A stretch of DNA of 64,000 bases from Chitinophaga sp. Lineage in GTDB: Bacteria > Bacteroidota > Bacteroidia > Chitinophagales > Chitinophagaceae. A model generated the notes under the pieces. The model was not told the origin of the DNA. It made no database searches and was given only the letters and a program-made list of their open reading frames with translations. The first letter of the stretch is position 1. Each line of letters begins with the position of its first letter. The position numbers were made by a program, and so were the translations under genes. Where the stretch lies: the NCBI RefSeq assembly GCF_019236475.1, contig NZ_JAFAIX010000003.1, positions 1 to 64,000 on the forward strand, read 5' to 3'. Positions 48,435-57,281 of the stretch are shown here, piece after piece.

Positions 48435-49280
48435 ATGGATCGATACCCAAAGCGGAAAATTGATGATATTCGATTGGAATTAAATTCAGCACACGATGTG
48501 CTTTATTACCTGTTGAACGGTGAAAGCGAAATCTCAAAACCCCATAGTCATAATTTTCTGCTGTTGGTTTTGGTGGAAACCGGAGATGGAGTGCATAGTA
48601 TTGACTTTATCAATTACAGCATACTGCCTAAACAACTTCACATCCTGTTCCCGGACCAGGTCCATTCCTGGGAGCTGGGCCACAATAGCAAAGTTCATCA
48701 GTTGATAATAGACCACAAGGTTTTTGACATTATTGGCAAATCCTTCCGGTTTGGCTTTGCCCTCTATCGGAACCATCCAGTCTTTGACTTGGAACAGTCG
48801 GATTATGAAGCATTGCTCACTGAATTTCTGAACGTGCGCAATCACCTCCATAAAGAGCCGGTATTGCAAGATCTCGTGATAGCGCGCCTATACGTGCTAG
48901 GGCTCATGATCAGCCAGGTGGCAGCACGGATATTTGATAACCACACCGTTATTCAACGCCCCCCCATGCTAACAGATTATTTGGCCTTGATCGAGAAACA
49001 CTTTGTGGGGGAACGATCTGTGTCTTTTTACGCTGCACAATTGAATATTACCGCCAATTATCTGAATGTCGCGTGTAAAAAGCACTTCTCTTGTAAAGCC
49101 ACCGATCTGATAGACGAACGGGTACTCTTAGAAGCGAAACGATTGCTCATCAGCGGACTTACGATCAAAGAAACAGCTTATCAACTGAAATTTTCGGATG
49201 TAGCTTATTTTTCAAGATACTTTAAACTAAAGATGCACATAACACCGAAAGATTTCAGGGAGCAGTATGCATGCTCCTGA
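48435..49280 (+). CDS. AraC-family regulator, close paralogue of the 55437 regulator
   Basis: The 281 residues form a cupin-like sensor (KPHSHNFLLLVLVETGDG, HILFPDQVHSW) and an AraC domain (KETAYQLKFSDVAYFSRYFK). It is near-identical in length and framework to the protein at 55437-56282, including the unusual Y.CS end, and their start regions match at DNA level. An isochorismatase-like gene begins 52 bases downstream on the same strand and is the likely target or operon partner. Confidence 0.93.
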   Translation: MDRYPKRKIDDIRLELNSAHDVLYYLLNGESEISKPHSHNFLLLVLVETGDGVHSIDFINYSILPKQLHILFPDQVHSWELGHNSKVHQLIIDHKVFDIIGKSFRFGFALYRNHPVFDLEQSDYEALLTEFLNVRNHLHKEPVLQDLVIARLYVLGLMISQVAARIFDNHTVIQRPPMLTDYLALIEKHFVGERSVSFYAAQLNITANYLNVACKKHFSCKATDLIDERVLLEAKRLLISGLTIKETAYQLKFSDVAYFSRYFKLKMHITPKDFREQYACS

Positions 49281-49332
49281 TGGAATCCCAAAAACAGCTA
49301 TCAAATAATTCATCACTTAAATTTTTTCAAAA

Positions 49333-49965
49333 ATGACCAGCATAACGCCCATCAGGGACCCTAAGACAGACCATTTGATTTCCCCTGAAAATTCAGCCCT
49401 GATCCTTATTGACTATCAGCCATTACAGGTCAATTCAGTCAAATCAATGGACCATGAGGAACTTGTCAAAAATATTGTAACGGTTGCCAAGCTGGCCAAA
49501 GGGTTCAACATCCCAACTATTCTTACCACGGTTAACGTTGAAAGTGGTATCAATAAACCAACCATCAAGCACCTCAAACAGGTTTTGCCGGATATAAAGG
49601 AAATTGACAGAACGACTGTAAACTCGTGGGAAGACAAAGAGTTCCAGGACGCTGTAAAAGCACTTGGCAAAAAGAAGCTTGTCATCTGCGCGTTGTGGAC
49701 GGAAGTCTGTTTGTGTTTCCCTGCGCTGGATCTTATAAAAGAGGGATACGAGGTCTATACAATTGTAGATGCCGTAGGTGGCACCTCTACTATCGCCCAC
49801 GAAACGGCACTTAGAAGAATGGAACAAGCCGGTGTACAATTATCTTCTGTTACACAGTATGCCTGTGAGCTGCAAAGGGATTGGAACCGACTGGCTACCA
49901 AGCCCATATTTTTTGATGCCCTGATGGAAAACGGTTCCTTTTTTGTGGAAACCTTACGGTGGTAA
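49333..49965 (+). CDS. isochorismatase-family cysteine hydrolase
   Basis: The 210 residues show the family triad positions: Asp in ALILIDYQPLQ, Lys in the central part, and the nucleophilic Cys in VICALWTEVCLCFPAL. The LWTEVC context is that of YcaC-like hydrolases rather than true isochorismatases. The substrate is unknown. It follows an AraC gene closely. Confidence 0.9.
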   Translation: MTSITPIRDPKTDHLISPENSALILIDYQPLQVNSVKSMDHEELVKNIVTVAKLAKGFNIPTILTTVNVESGINKPTIKHLKQVLPDIKEIDRTTVNSWEDKEFQDAVKALGKKKLVICALWTEVCLCFPALDLIKEGYEVYTIVDAVGGTSTIAHETALRRMEQAGVQLSSVTQYACELQRDWNRLATKPIFFDALMENGSFFVETLRW

Positions 49966-50014
49966 CCTGTTGGTCAATAAAGCGCGGTTAAATTTAGGTA
50001 TAATTGGGTGCAAA

Positions 50015-50046
50015 AGGGGGTGTCTCAAAAGGCACCCTCTTTTTTG
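50015..50046 (+). terminator. terminator after the isochorismatase-like gene
   Basis: The stem AGGGGGTGTC / GGCACCCTCT with a 6-base loop is followed by TTTTTT. Confidence 0.75.
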
Positions 50047-50110
50047 GGGGGGCCCCATCCATCTTTTGTAATCATCTCCACAGGCCAGCAATGCTTATCA
50101 ATTCTGGTTG

Positions 50111-50491
50111 TTACAGCGCTTGGCGATAAGAGATCTTATCCATGAGCAGCCATTTCCCATCTAACTTTACCAGGTTAAACCGATCTATAAACCGAAAAGT
50201 GGGGAAAGTCATTTGCACGTGGGCAGACGCGGTATCTCCATCCCAGGTATAGGAAAGGATTTCGGATTGGCACTCCAGTAACGCAGCTTTTTCAACGGCA
50301 TCGAGGTATTGCGGCACCGTCCACTGAGCCAGTTTTCCGTCTACAACCATCCTGATGTAAGCATCTGGGTGGAAGGCGCGCCGGAGTCTTTCCATGTCTT
50401 TAACAGGACGGCCTTCCAGATAATCGTTTAAGGGAAGAAGGATCAACTGCTTTTCCACTGCTACTTCGGTCATACTTGCTGTAGTTTCCAT
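50111..50491 (-). CDS. SnoaL/lumazine-binding-like (NTF2-fold) protein
   Basis: From the ATG at 50491 (METTASMTEV) the protein has 126 residues with the NTF2-like pattern LNDYLEGRPVKDMERLRRAFHPDA, VPQYLDAVEK and ending DGKWLLMDKISY. Longer starts exist: an ATG at 50542, and a TTG at 50578 overlapping the stop codon of the upstream AraC gene. These would add a hydrophobic N-terminus (FAGLILLQIV) that could be a signal peptide. Such proteins are small binding or isomerase-like domains of mostly unknown role. It is probably co-transcribed with the AraC gene. Confidence 0.78.
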   Translation of the reverse strand: METTASMTEVAVEKQLILLPLNDYLEGRPVKDMERLRRAFHPDAYIRMVVDGKLAQWTVPQYLDAVEKAALLECQSEILSYTWDGDTASAHVQMTFPTFRFIDRFNLVKLDGKWLLMDKISYRQAL

Positions 50492-50574
50492 GTATGTTGA
50501 ATTTACAATTTGAAGCAAAATTAGTCCGGCGAACAATGGCATAATAAAACTATTCAAGCGGATACTTCTAAAAT

Positions 50575-51468
50575 TCAAACAGCTTGCTTCCTTACTTCAT
50601 TTGGGGTCGTACCGGCATGTTTCTTATAAAAGCTATTAAAATAGCCCGGATACTGGAATCCAAGACGATACCCAATCTCCGAAATAGGCCAGTCAGTATG
50701 TAGCAGCAGGTCATGGGCTTCCAACAATATCCTGGCAGCTATATGCTCGGTAGTTGTTTTGCCGGTAAATTCTTTAACCATCCTATTCAAATGGTTGGTA
50801 TGTAGCGAAAGCTGTTTGGCGAAATCCTTGGCGGAACGGAGTTGAAGTTCATGCTGACGCGAATCAACAGGGAATTGCCTATTTAACAGCGCTAAAAATA
50901 AATTGGTTATTCTGGCAGCAGCGTTCAAATCCCGGTCATAATCCCGGGCAGGCTGCATCTTTAAGGCGTGGTGAATGATGAGATGAAGGTAATTTCGTAA
51001 AATATCATCTTTATGGACATAGCTCTCCGTATTCTCTCTCATCATAGCTTTAAAGAAAGCCGCTATTTCGTCTACACTATCTGCATCAGGAAAGAAAACC
51101 TTATCCGCGTCAATCTGAAACATCGGTAGATGATTAAGCAATCCTTCTCTTTGTTGGATGAATGCCTGGTTGAATATACAAAACCATCCATGTTGGTCAG
51201 ATGAATCAGGATTCCAATTATAAGGAATCAAGGGGTTGGAAAACACAAGAGCTGGGCGATCAATATAAATAGACTGATTAGCATAATCGAGCCTTCCGGT
51301 TCCTAATATCAAAGTCACTTTATAATAATCTCTTCGGGAAAATGGAACTGCTCCTATACAGGATGCCCGCTCAAAAACATTTATATGAGGCTTGTCTGCC
51401 CCTATCCTCTCCGGAGCCAGATAATGGATACGCTCATAAAAGCCTGAAATATCTTCCCGCTTGTTCAT
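50575..51468 (-). CDS. AraC-family regulator
   Basis: The ATG at 51468 (MNKREDISGFYERI) gives 297 residues. The in-frame extension to 51564 overlaps the divergent gene and lacks character. The C-terminus is typical (SEIGYRLGFQYPGYFNSFYKKHAGTTPNEVR). It is upstream of the SnoaL-like gene and divergent from the PAP2 gene. Confidence 0.9.
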   Translation of the reverse strand: MNKREDISGFYERIHYLAPERIGADKPHINVFERASCIGAVPFSRRDYYKVTLILGTGRLDYANQSIYIDRPALVFSNPLIPYNWNPDSSDQHGWFCIFNQAFIQQREGLLNHLPMFQIDADKVFFPDADSVDEIAAFFKAMMRENTESYVHKDDILRNYLHLIIHHALKMQPARDYDRDLNAAARITNLFLALLNRQFPVDSRQHELQLRSAKDFAKQLSLHTNHLNRMVKEFTGKTTTEHIAARILLEAHDLLLHTDWPISEIGYRLGFQYPGYFNSFYKKHAGTTPNEVRKQAV

Positions 51469-51591
51469 AGTACGAAAATACACAATACAAACAATAATGC
51501 TTTTCAACTTAGGCAAAAAAGAAATTGACCGTAATTCACTAAATTGTGCCTCCGATCTCATCATTTTTTATCTATCGTAAATCTATTTGTA

Positions 51592-52377
51592 TTGAAAAAA
51601 TCGATAAAAGCCCTTGCGTCTCTTGGTTTTGGCTTGGTATTCCTACTTACGTATACAGCCACCTCTGCCCAAACGGATACAACAGTTACGGCAAGTAAAG
51701 ATAAATCTCCTGTTTTTGCTCCACATAAAATCACCTACAAGTCATACCTTCTTCCAGCGGCATTGATAGGTGTCGGAACCACAGCCACGATCATTAGGGT
51801 CCATCAAAATGATTATAAAAATGTCGCGCTCAACACCACAAAAAAGGAACCCAGCATATTCATGCAGCCCGAAAATTATACCGCCTTTGCGCCGGCAGCA
51901 GCAGTATTTGCGTTAAACCTGGCAGGTGTACATGGCAAACATACACCCGCAGAGCAGGTATTGCTTTACGCGGTATCTGCGGGGCTTACTTCCGCTATCG
52001 TATATCCATTAAAAGGAACAACAAAAGTGCTGCGGCCTGATAATACCGACTTTCAATCTTTCCCATCTTCTCATGCGGCCATCGCATTTGCTTCCGCAGA
52101 ATTTTTAAGACGTGAGTACGGGGATCAATCCGCCTGGTATACCGTTGCAGGTTACGCGGCTGCTACCACCACAGCTATCATCAGAGTGGCCAAAGATGAA
52201 CATTGGGTAGCAGATGTGTGTGCAGGAGCAGGAATTGGCATTGCTTCCACTACCACCACCTATTGGATTTACAATAAAATAAAGGCGCATTCAAAGAATA
52301 AGAAGTCTTCCAACGCATTATTAATGCCGGCTGTTGCACCTAATTTTTATGGCGTCTATTTAGCAAAATCTTTTTAA
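51592..52377 (+). CDS. PAP2-superfamily phosphatase, secreted or membrane-associated
   Basis: The most likely start is the TTG at 51592, which gives a signal peptide LKKSIKALASLGFGLVF ending SAQ. No ATG is available. The three PAP2 motifs are visible: KGTTKVLRPD, FPSSHAA and RVAKDEHWVADV. Family members dephosphorylate lipid phosphates or undecaprenyl diphosphate at the periplasmic face. Confidence 0.85.
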   Translation: MKKSIKALASLGFGLVFLLTYTATSAQTDTTVTASKDKSPVFAPHKITYKSYLLPAALIGVGTTATIIRVHQNDYKNVALNTTKKEPSIFMQPENYTAFAPAAAVFALNLAGVHGKHTPAEQVLLYAVSAGLTSAIVYPLKGTTKVLRPDNTDFQSFPSSHAAIAFASAEFLRREYGDQSAWYTVAGYAAATTTAIIRVAKDEHWVADVCAGAGIGIASTTTTYWIYNKIKAHSKNKKSSNALLMPAVAPNFYGVYLAKSF

Positions 52378-52414
52378 AGATACCGGGAGATGGTATCTAC
52401 TATTGTATTCTATT

Positions 52415-52457
52415 CGCCATTAAAGAGGAAAGTCTAAGATCTTGCTCTTTAATGGCG
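52415..52457. terminator. weak hairpin between convergent genes
   Basis: The 13-bp perfect inverted repeat CGCCATTAAAGAG / CTCTTTAATGGCG has a 17-base loop and no T-run. It separates the PAP2 and HxlR genes. Confidence 0.45.
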
Positions 52458-52478
52458 AGTTGATTTCCTTCTTCACTA

Positions 52479-52859
52479 TCACTCAGTAGAGGCTTTTACA
52501 AATTCCCCACTCTCCCTCACCACCTCATTTCCCCATTTGGTAATCGCTTCTAAAACAGGAACAAAACTTTTCCCGAAATCGGTTAAGCTATAAATAACTT
52601 TTACAGGTGGTTTTTTCCCATATACTTTCCTTAACACCAAGCCATCTTTTTCTAATTGCTTTAATTGTAGGGTCAGTGTCATTTCCGTAATGGCTGGCAT
52701 TTCTTTACGCAGCTCACTGTATCTCTTCGGCTCGTCCTTTAAATGATATAAGATTACAGCCTTCCATTTTCCACCTACTAAATCCATTGTAAGACTTACC
52801 GTACATGGGTAAGTTTTCCCGTTCAGTTTTACATAATCACCGATACATTCTGTTTTCAT
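52479..52859 (-). CDS. HxlR-family transcriptional regulator
   Basis: The 126 residues carry the winged-helix HxlR signature: CTVSLTMDLVGGKWKAVIL, PKRYSELRKEMPAIT, MTLTLQLKQLEKDGLV. Cys19 lies at the family's usual redox-sensing position. It is divergent from the NmrA-like gene, which it probably represses. Confidence 0.93.
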   Translation of the reverse strand: MKTECIGDYVKLNGKTYPCTVSLTMDLVGGKWKAVILYHLKDEPKRYSELRKEMPAITEMTLTLQLKQLEKDGLVLRKVYGKKPPVKVIYSLTDFGKSFVPVLEAITKWGNEVVRESGEFVKASTE

Positions 52860-52895
52860 CTTACGCTTTTTTCGACCTATCTATTTCGATAGTTA

Positions 52896-52932
52896 TTGTA
52901 AAAGTAGTGTACTAAAAATAGTTTTGCAACTA
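52896..52932 (+). promoter_or_regulatory. promoter of the NmrA-like gene with overlapping HxlR-type half-sites
   Basis: TTG at 52896-52898, a 20-base spacer and TAGTTTTG at 52919-52926 form a Bacteroidota promoter. The perfect repeat TAGTT-N4-AACTA (52919-52932) covers the -7 box, TAGTGTACTA lies in the spacer (52905-52914), and another TAGTT occurs nearby downstream. These are plausible sites for the divergently encoded HxlR regulator. Confidence 0.55.
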
Positions 52933-52967
52933 AAATAATTATAGTTATATAATTCGCAAAAAAAGAA

Positions 52968-53945
52968 ATGGCAACCAATTTAAGAGAACGAGAAACAATT
53001 ACACAAAAGGACAATCCTCTTATTACCATTGTGGGTGTTCTGGGTAAGCAGGGCATTAGTGTGGCACGTTCGCTGTTAGAAAACGGACATTACCGCGTAC
53101 GTGGTATAACCAGAAGGATTAACTCCCCGGAGGCAATTGAATTAGCCCAACAGGGAGTTGAGCTGGTGAGTATACCGCTTGACCTCGGATATAAAAAAGA
53201 GTTTGTAGAAGCATTCCGAGGCGCAGATGCAGCTTTCATAATGACCCCAAACCTTCCCCCACCAGCAACCCACGAAATGGAATTAGGCATACAACTGGCA
53301 GATGCCGCAGTGGAAGCAGGAGTAAATCATATTGTTTTTAGTGGTTTGGAAAACGTGGATAAAATTACAGGAGGAAAAATGTCCGCTCCGCATTTTACGG
53401 ACAAGGCTAATATCGAAGAATATATTCGCACCTTACCTGTTACCAGTTCATTCATTTATTTGTCCCTATTTTATACTAATCTGATTGAATTTTACACCCC
53501 TACTTTAAAGGGCGATACACTTGTATTTCCCATGTATTTACCCAAAGATTTTCGTGCACCTTTTGTTGACCCTCTTACAGCCACCGGACCGGCTGTTTTG
53601 GAAATTTTTTCAAACCCAAGTCTGTATGCTGGTAAGTCATTGCCAATAGTCGGCGATATTATATCTCCCCAAGAAATGGTAGATACCTTTACCGAGATAA
53701 CAGGCAAAAAGGCGGTGTATAGTTCTGCCTTTACACGAGAGGAATTACTTAATCATTTCCCTGAATTCCATTCAAATGAGCCTTTAGTACAGGAAATTTT
53801 AGGGATGGTAGGGTATACCGTTGATTACGGGTATTTTAGAAAAGACCGCGACCTATTGTGGAGCAGGCAAATAAACCCTGACACACTGAATTGGGCGCAG
53901 TTCTTACGCACTACAGGTTGGGCAGGTCAAAGACTTTCCTATTAA
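52968..53945 (+). CDS. NmrA-like NAD(P)-binding protein
   Basis: The 325 residues begin with a Rossmann fold (ITIVGVLGKQGISVARSLL, GITRR) and continue with NmrA-type blocks (FRGADAAFIMTPN, VNHIVFSGLENV). These proteins are quinone-reductase-like or redox-sensing members of the atypical SDR group. The divergent HxlR gene is the usual partner in electrophile or quinone stress. Confidence 0.9.
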   Translation: MATNLRERETITQKDNPLITIVGVLGKQGISVARSLLENGHYRVRGITRRINSPEAIELAQQGVELVSIPLDLGYKKEFVEAFRGADAAFIMTPNLPPPATHEMELGIQLADAAVEAGVNHIVFSGLENVDKITGGKMSAPHFTDKANIEEYIRTLPVTSSFIYLSLFYTNLIEFYTPTLKGDTLVFPMYLPKDFRAPFVDPLTATGPAVLEIFSNPSLYAGKSLPIVGDIISPQEMVDTFTEITGKKAVYSSAFTREELLNHFPEFHSNEPLVQEILGMVGYTVDYGYFRKDRDLLWSRQINPDTLNWAQFLRTTGWAGQRLSY

Positions 53946-53995
53946 CCCAATATATTTCACTAATTACGGGTTAATGTGGAATTCAAATAAATAAC

Positions 53996-54020
53996 AAAGG
54001 CTCCCTTTTCAGGAGCCTTT
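53996..54020. terminator. bidirectional terminator
   Basis: The 9-bp stem AAAGGCTCC / GGAGCCTTT has a 7-base loop and lies between the convergent NmrA-like and cupin genes. Confidence 0.75.
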
Positions 54021-54130
54021 ATAACTAATTATAACTTACGTTCCTAAAACAGGAATGAGGATGCCATTTCTCCACTGAAAGAAGCTTTTGCACTGCTGTT
54101 CCCCAATCAAGAATGGGTTGCACCAATAAT

Positions 54131-54478
54131 TCATATGTGAATAAAAAGCGAGGTCCGTTCTTTTGGTTCCAGGTTTTTTGTTTTGTGTCCTTTTCCGGTT
54201 GTATCTTCTAATAGTAATATTTCCCCCGTCTGAAACTGCCTGACCTCTCCTAAAGAGGTCTCGATTTCCACGCCGCCATCCAACAGCACAATGTACTGCT
54301 GTTGTGGAGCACAATGAAAATCATAGTCGTAATCTGCCGACACTTTTCTGAACTGCAATGCCTTTACGGCATACTTTTCCGACAGGAAGCCGATGGCACC
54401 GTTATCGGTCAATGCTATCTCTCTTTCATCGAAATGCGTATCGCCATTCTGATCGCTAAATACCCGCGTAATTTTCAT
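54131..54478 (-). CDS. cupin-domain protein
   Basis: The 115 residues contain the cupin pattern HCAPQQQYIVLLDGGVEIE and, later, FQTGEILLLEDTTGKGHKT. The start overlaps the end of the FMN-reductase gene by 23 bases, so they are coupled. It may bind a small ligand or metal; the substrate is unknown. Confidence 0.85.
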   Translation of the reverse strand: MKITRVFSDQNGDTHFDEREIALTDNGAIGFLSEKYAVKALQFRKVSADYDYDFHCAPQQQYIVLLDGGVEIETSLGEVRQFQTGEILLLEDTTGKGHKTKNLEPKERTSLFIHI

Positions 54479-55010
54479 ACTTCATATTTTGTAGCGCTGT
54501 GCTGATGAAATAATCGAACTCCTGTTTTATTGCTGTATTACTGATCCCCTCCTCCGCTGAAAAATTTTCATCAAATTTAGGCAGCGAAAAATAGCCAATG
54601 ATTTCGGCCCCGTGTCTCGGAAACCTGCTCATGGCAGCTTCTAAAGCAGACAGCCCACCTCTTGGTCCCGGTGATGTGGATAATAAAAGCATCTTTTTCC
54701 CTTCAAACATTTTCATTTTAAAGCGAGAAGTCCAGTCAAACAGGTTTTTGAAGGCGGCAGTATAGCTTCCATTGTGTTCCGCAAGTGAGATAATTAACAA
54801 GTCAGCTTCATCCAGTTTTGCTATGAAATTCTTTACCGCCTGTGGCACTCCAATTTCTTTTTCCACATCAACGGTAAACAGCGGCAACAGATAATCATTA
54901 AGGTCAAGAATTTCTATTTCTGATTTTTTAAAGAAGGATGCCGCATAAATGGCTAGTTTTTTATTGATTGAATTTTTGCTGTATGAAGCTCCAAAAGCGA
55001 CTATCTTCAT
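54456..55010 (-). CDS. NADPH-dependent FMN reductase-family protein
   Basis: The ATG at 55010 (MKIVAFGASYSKNSIN) gives 184 residues. The flavodoxin-like fold is clear: a phosphate-binding loop GASYSKNSIN, SLAEHNGSYTAAFKNLFDW for the flavin, and STSPGPRGG. It probably reduces FMN, quinones or related electrophiles. It is followed by the coupled cupin gene. Confidence 0.9.
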   Translation of the reverse strand: MKIVAFGASYSKNSINKKLAIYAASFFKKSEIEILDLNDYLLPLFTVDVEKEIGVPQAVKNFIAKLDEADLLIISLAEHNGSYTAAFKNLFDWTSRFKMKMFEGKKMLLLSTSPGPRGGLSALEAAMSRFPRHGAEIIGYFSLPKFDENFSAEEGISNTAIKQEFDYFISTALQNMKYENYAGI

Positions 55011-55020
55011 TTTTCGTTTT

Positions 55021-55314
55021 TTATCTGAATACAATTTTATTGGCCCAATCTATATCCTCCAAGACGATGGAAGGCCCATAAACAGTAGTGTCTGTATATC
55101 GCCCACACGTCTTTTTTGCTCCATTATCCTCATTAAAGTCTACCTGGTGGGTAGCACCGCCTTTGGTATAAATATGCCTTAAGGAAAAATTTGCCCGGTG
55201 GGGAAGATACAGCTTTTCCAGCACATCACTAAGCAACTCTTTAATTGTTCTAATGCTTAACTGATGTTGTTTCTGAGGAGTGCAGGTGTGCTGAAATACT
55301 TGCGGCTCTTGCAC
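55021..55314 (-). CDS. hypothetical protein, 97 residues
   Basis: This GTG-initiated ORF ends 10 bases before the FMN-reductase start and on the same strand. The sequence has protein-like composition (IRTIKELLSDVLEKLYLPH, GATHQVDFNEDNGAKKT) but matches no family I know. The lack of an ATG leaves open that it is the 3' remnant of a longer gene. Confidence 0.4.
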   Translation of the reverse strand: MQEPQVFQHTCTPQKQHQLSIRTIKELLSDVLEKLYLPHRANFSLRHIYTKGGATHQVDFNEDNGAKKTCGRYTDTTVYGPSIVLEDIDWANKIVFR

Positions 55315-55436
55315 ACTATAGAATCTGGAGCATTAAGAATGGCGCTGACACTAATTCGGTCAGTTTTTAGTATTTGTAATTTACAAATGGTAATGTTTGG
55401 CTTTTAGAGGCAATCACATATTTCATAGAGCCCTTC

Positions 55437-56282
55437 TCAGGAACAGGAATACTGATCCTTGAATTCTTTCGGCGTTAAGCCTGTCTTCAGTTTAAAATAT
55501 CTTGAAAAATAAGCCACATCTGAAAATTCCAGTTTATAAGCTGTGTCTTTGATTGTGTGCCCACTAATGAGTAGTCGTTTCGTCTCTAAAAGTACTCGTT
55601 CATCAATCATATCGGTTGCCTTACAAAAGAAGTGTTTCTTACACAAGACATTCAGGTAATTGGCGGTAATATTTAATTGTGCAGCGTAAAAAGATACAGA
55701 TCGTTCTTCCAAAAAATGTTTGTCGATCAATGCCAAATAATCTGTTAAAATGGGCTGTTTGAGAAATACAGTGAGGTTGTCAAATACTCGTTCTCCGATC
55801 TGGCTCATCATCAGTATCACCACATACATGCGGGCAACCACCAAATCTAGCAATACGGGCACTTCATCAAGATTGTTACGTACGGTCAGAAATTCATGAA
55901 GCAACTTGTCATAATCTGCCTGTTCCAGGTCAAATACCGGGTGTTTGCGATAAAGTGCAAAGCCAAACCGAAAGGCATTCCCGATAATGTCAAAAACCTT
56001 ACTGTCAACCATCAACTGATGTACCTTACTATTGGCGTCCAGCTTCCAAGAATGGACCTGATCCGGGAACAGGATGTGAAGTTGTTTGGGGCGTATGTCG
56101 TAATTGATAAAGTCAATACTATGCACGCCACTACCGGTCTCAAATAAGACCAACAACAAGAAATTATGACTATGGGGTTTTGAGATCTCGTTTTCACCGT
56201 TCAATGGGTAATACAGCACATCATGCGCTGCATCCAATTCTAATCGAAATTCATCGATTTTACGCTCTGGGTATAGATCCAT
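55437..56282 (-). CDS. AraC-family regulator, close paralogue of the 48435 regulator
   Basis: The 281 residues align without gaps with the 48435-49280 protein over the whole length: the cupin sensor HSHNFLLLVLFETGSG, HILFPDQVHSW, and the DNA-binding end KDTAYKLEFSDVAYFSRYFK. The shared leader upstream of the ATG shows a fairly recent duplication. It is upstream of the 97-residue ORF, FMN reductase and cupin genes on the same strand, which are its likely targets. Confidence 0.93.
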   Translation of the reverse strand: MDLYPERKIDEFRLELDAAHDVLYYPLNGENEISKPHSHNFLLLVLFETGSGVHSIDFINYDIRPKQLHILFPDQVHSWKLDANSKVHQLMVDSKVFDIIGNAFRFGFALYRKHPVFDLEQADYDKLLHEFLTVRNNLDEVPVLLDLVVARMYVVILMMSQIGERVFDNLTVFLKQPILTDYLALIDKHFLEERSVSFYAAQLNITANYLNVLCKKHFFCKATDMIDERVLLETKRLLISGHTIKDTAYKLEFSDVAYFSRYFKLKTGLTPKEFKDQYSCS

Positions 56283-56392
56283 AACAATAACCCGGTAATT
56301 AAATACCTTTTTTATTATGATATATAATAAATCACATGACCCTATCTATTAGCCAAAATTGTTTAGGGAATACGCCAATCATTTATTTCTTA

Positions 56393-57058
56393 TCAATTTC
56401 TCGCTTTTTTTTGATCATCTGCCTCTTTAAAAAGAGCGCAAACCTGGCTTCTCAAATTGTTGGCAATGCATACCTGCTGATTCCAACTACTAGGGACCAG
56501 ACCTTCCACGCCCCGGGGATTTCCGTCATCTAATTGGAACAAGTAAAATACACCGCCAATACACTGTGCATAACCCGTTCGGTAATCTATACCAGTACCT
56601 ACAAAATAAGCTTCAGATTGTTTAAACAATTCTTCCTGGAGCCCTTCCCAACAACTCCTAACCTTGTCAAGGGCTGTACTTCGTTCTCCATAACTCCAGA
56701 TAAGCACCTTTTGATAAATCAGATTTTTGTACAACGGTACCATCAATCGCTCTAAATAATCTCCCACCACTTCACACCCAAAAGCTTTTCCCGTGGGAAC
56801 TTGAAACGGCTGAAACAATTGTTCTTTTTCCACTTTGTCAAGCATTCTTTCAATAAAGGATTCTTTAAGACCATTCAGGCTTCCAAATGAACGCTCAATT
56901 GTGGAGACTCCCAGTCCTGACGATTTAACCACATTATCAAGCGTTACACCACTATGCCCATCCGTTACCAGTAACTCCAGAACAGCTTGGTATAATTTTT
57001 CCGCATTTTTATCTGCGCAATGGGCAAACTGTCCAAGTTCAAATTCAACCCTTTTCAT
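56393..57058 (-). CDS. TetR-family transcriptional regulator
   Basis: The 221 residues have an N-terminal helix-turn-helix (VTLDNVVKSSGLGVSTIERSF) followed by an all-helical ligand-binding domain. It is divergent from the usher-like operon, with 349 bases between, and could control it. Confidence 0.85.
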   Translation of the reverse strand: MKRVEFELGQFAHCADKNAEKLYQAVLELLVTDGHSGVTLDNVVKSSGLGVSTIERSFGSLNGLKESFIERMLDKVEKEQLFQPFQVPTGKAFGCEVVGDYLERLMVPLYKNLIYQKVLIWSYGERSTALDKVRSCWEGLQEELFKQSEAYFVGTGIDYRTGYAQCIGGVFYLFQLDDGNPRGVEGLVPSSWNQQVCIANNLRSQVCALFKEADDQKKARN

Positions 57059-57240
57059 TGAGCGTAATTTTGTTAATACTCTGTAAGAAGATGAACGAAA
57101 TTACCACTATAACCCACACCGTTTATTGGACAATACCTAAAAATACTGGTATAATTTATAACTAACAACAACCAGGCTCTTGAGATCACAAGATCAATGA
57201 TTAATAAATTGTACAACTTTTTCACGATTCAGTGCAAAAA

Positions 57241-57267
57241 TTGAAGATGAGGTGAGAAGTAATTTTG
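57241..57267 (+). promoter_or_regulatory. candidate promoter of the usher-like operon
   Basis: TAATTTTG at 57260-57267 matches the -7 consensus. A TTG at 57241-57243 is a possible -33 element with a rather short 16-base spacer. It places the transcript start just before the large hairpin at 57282. Confidence 0.4.
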
Positions 57268-57281
57268 CATTCAGATTTGTG

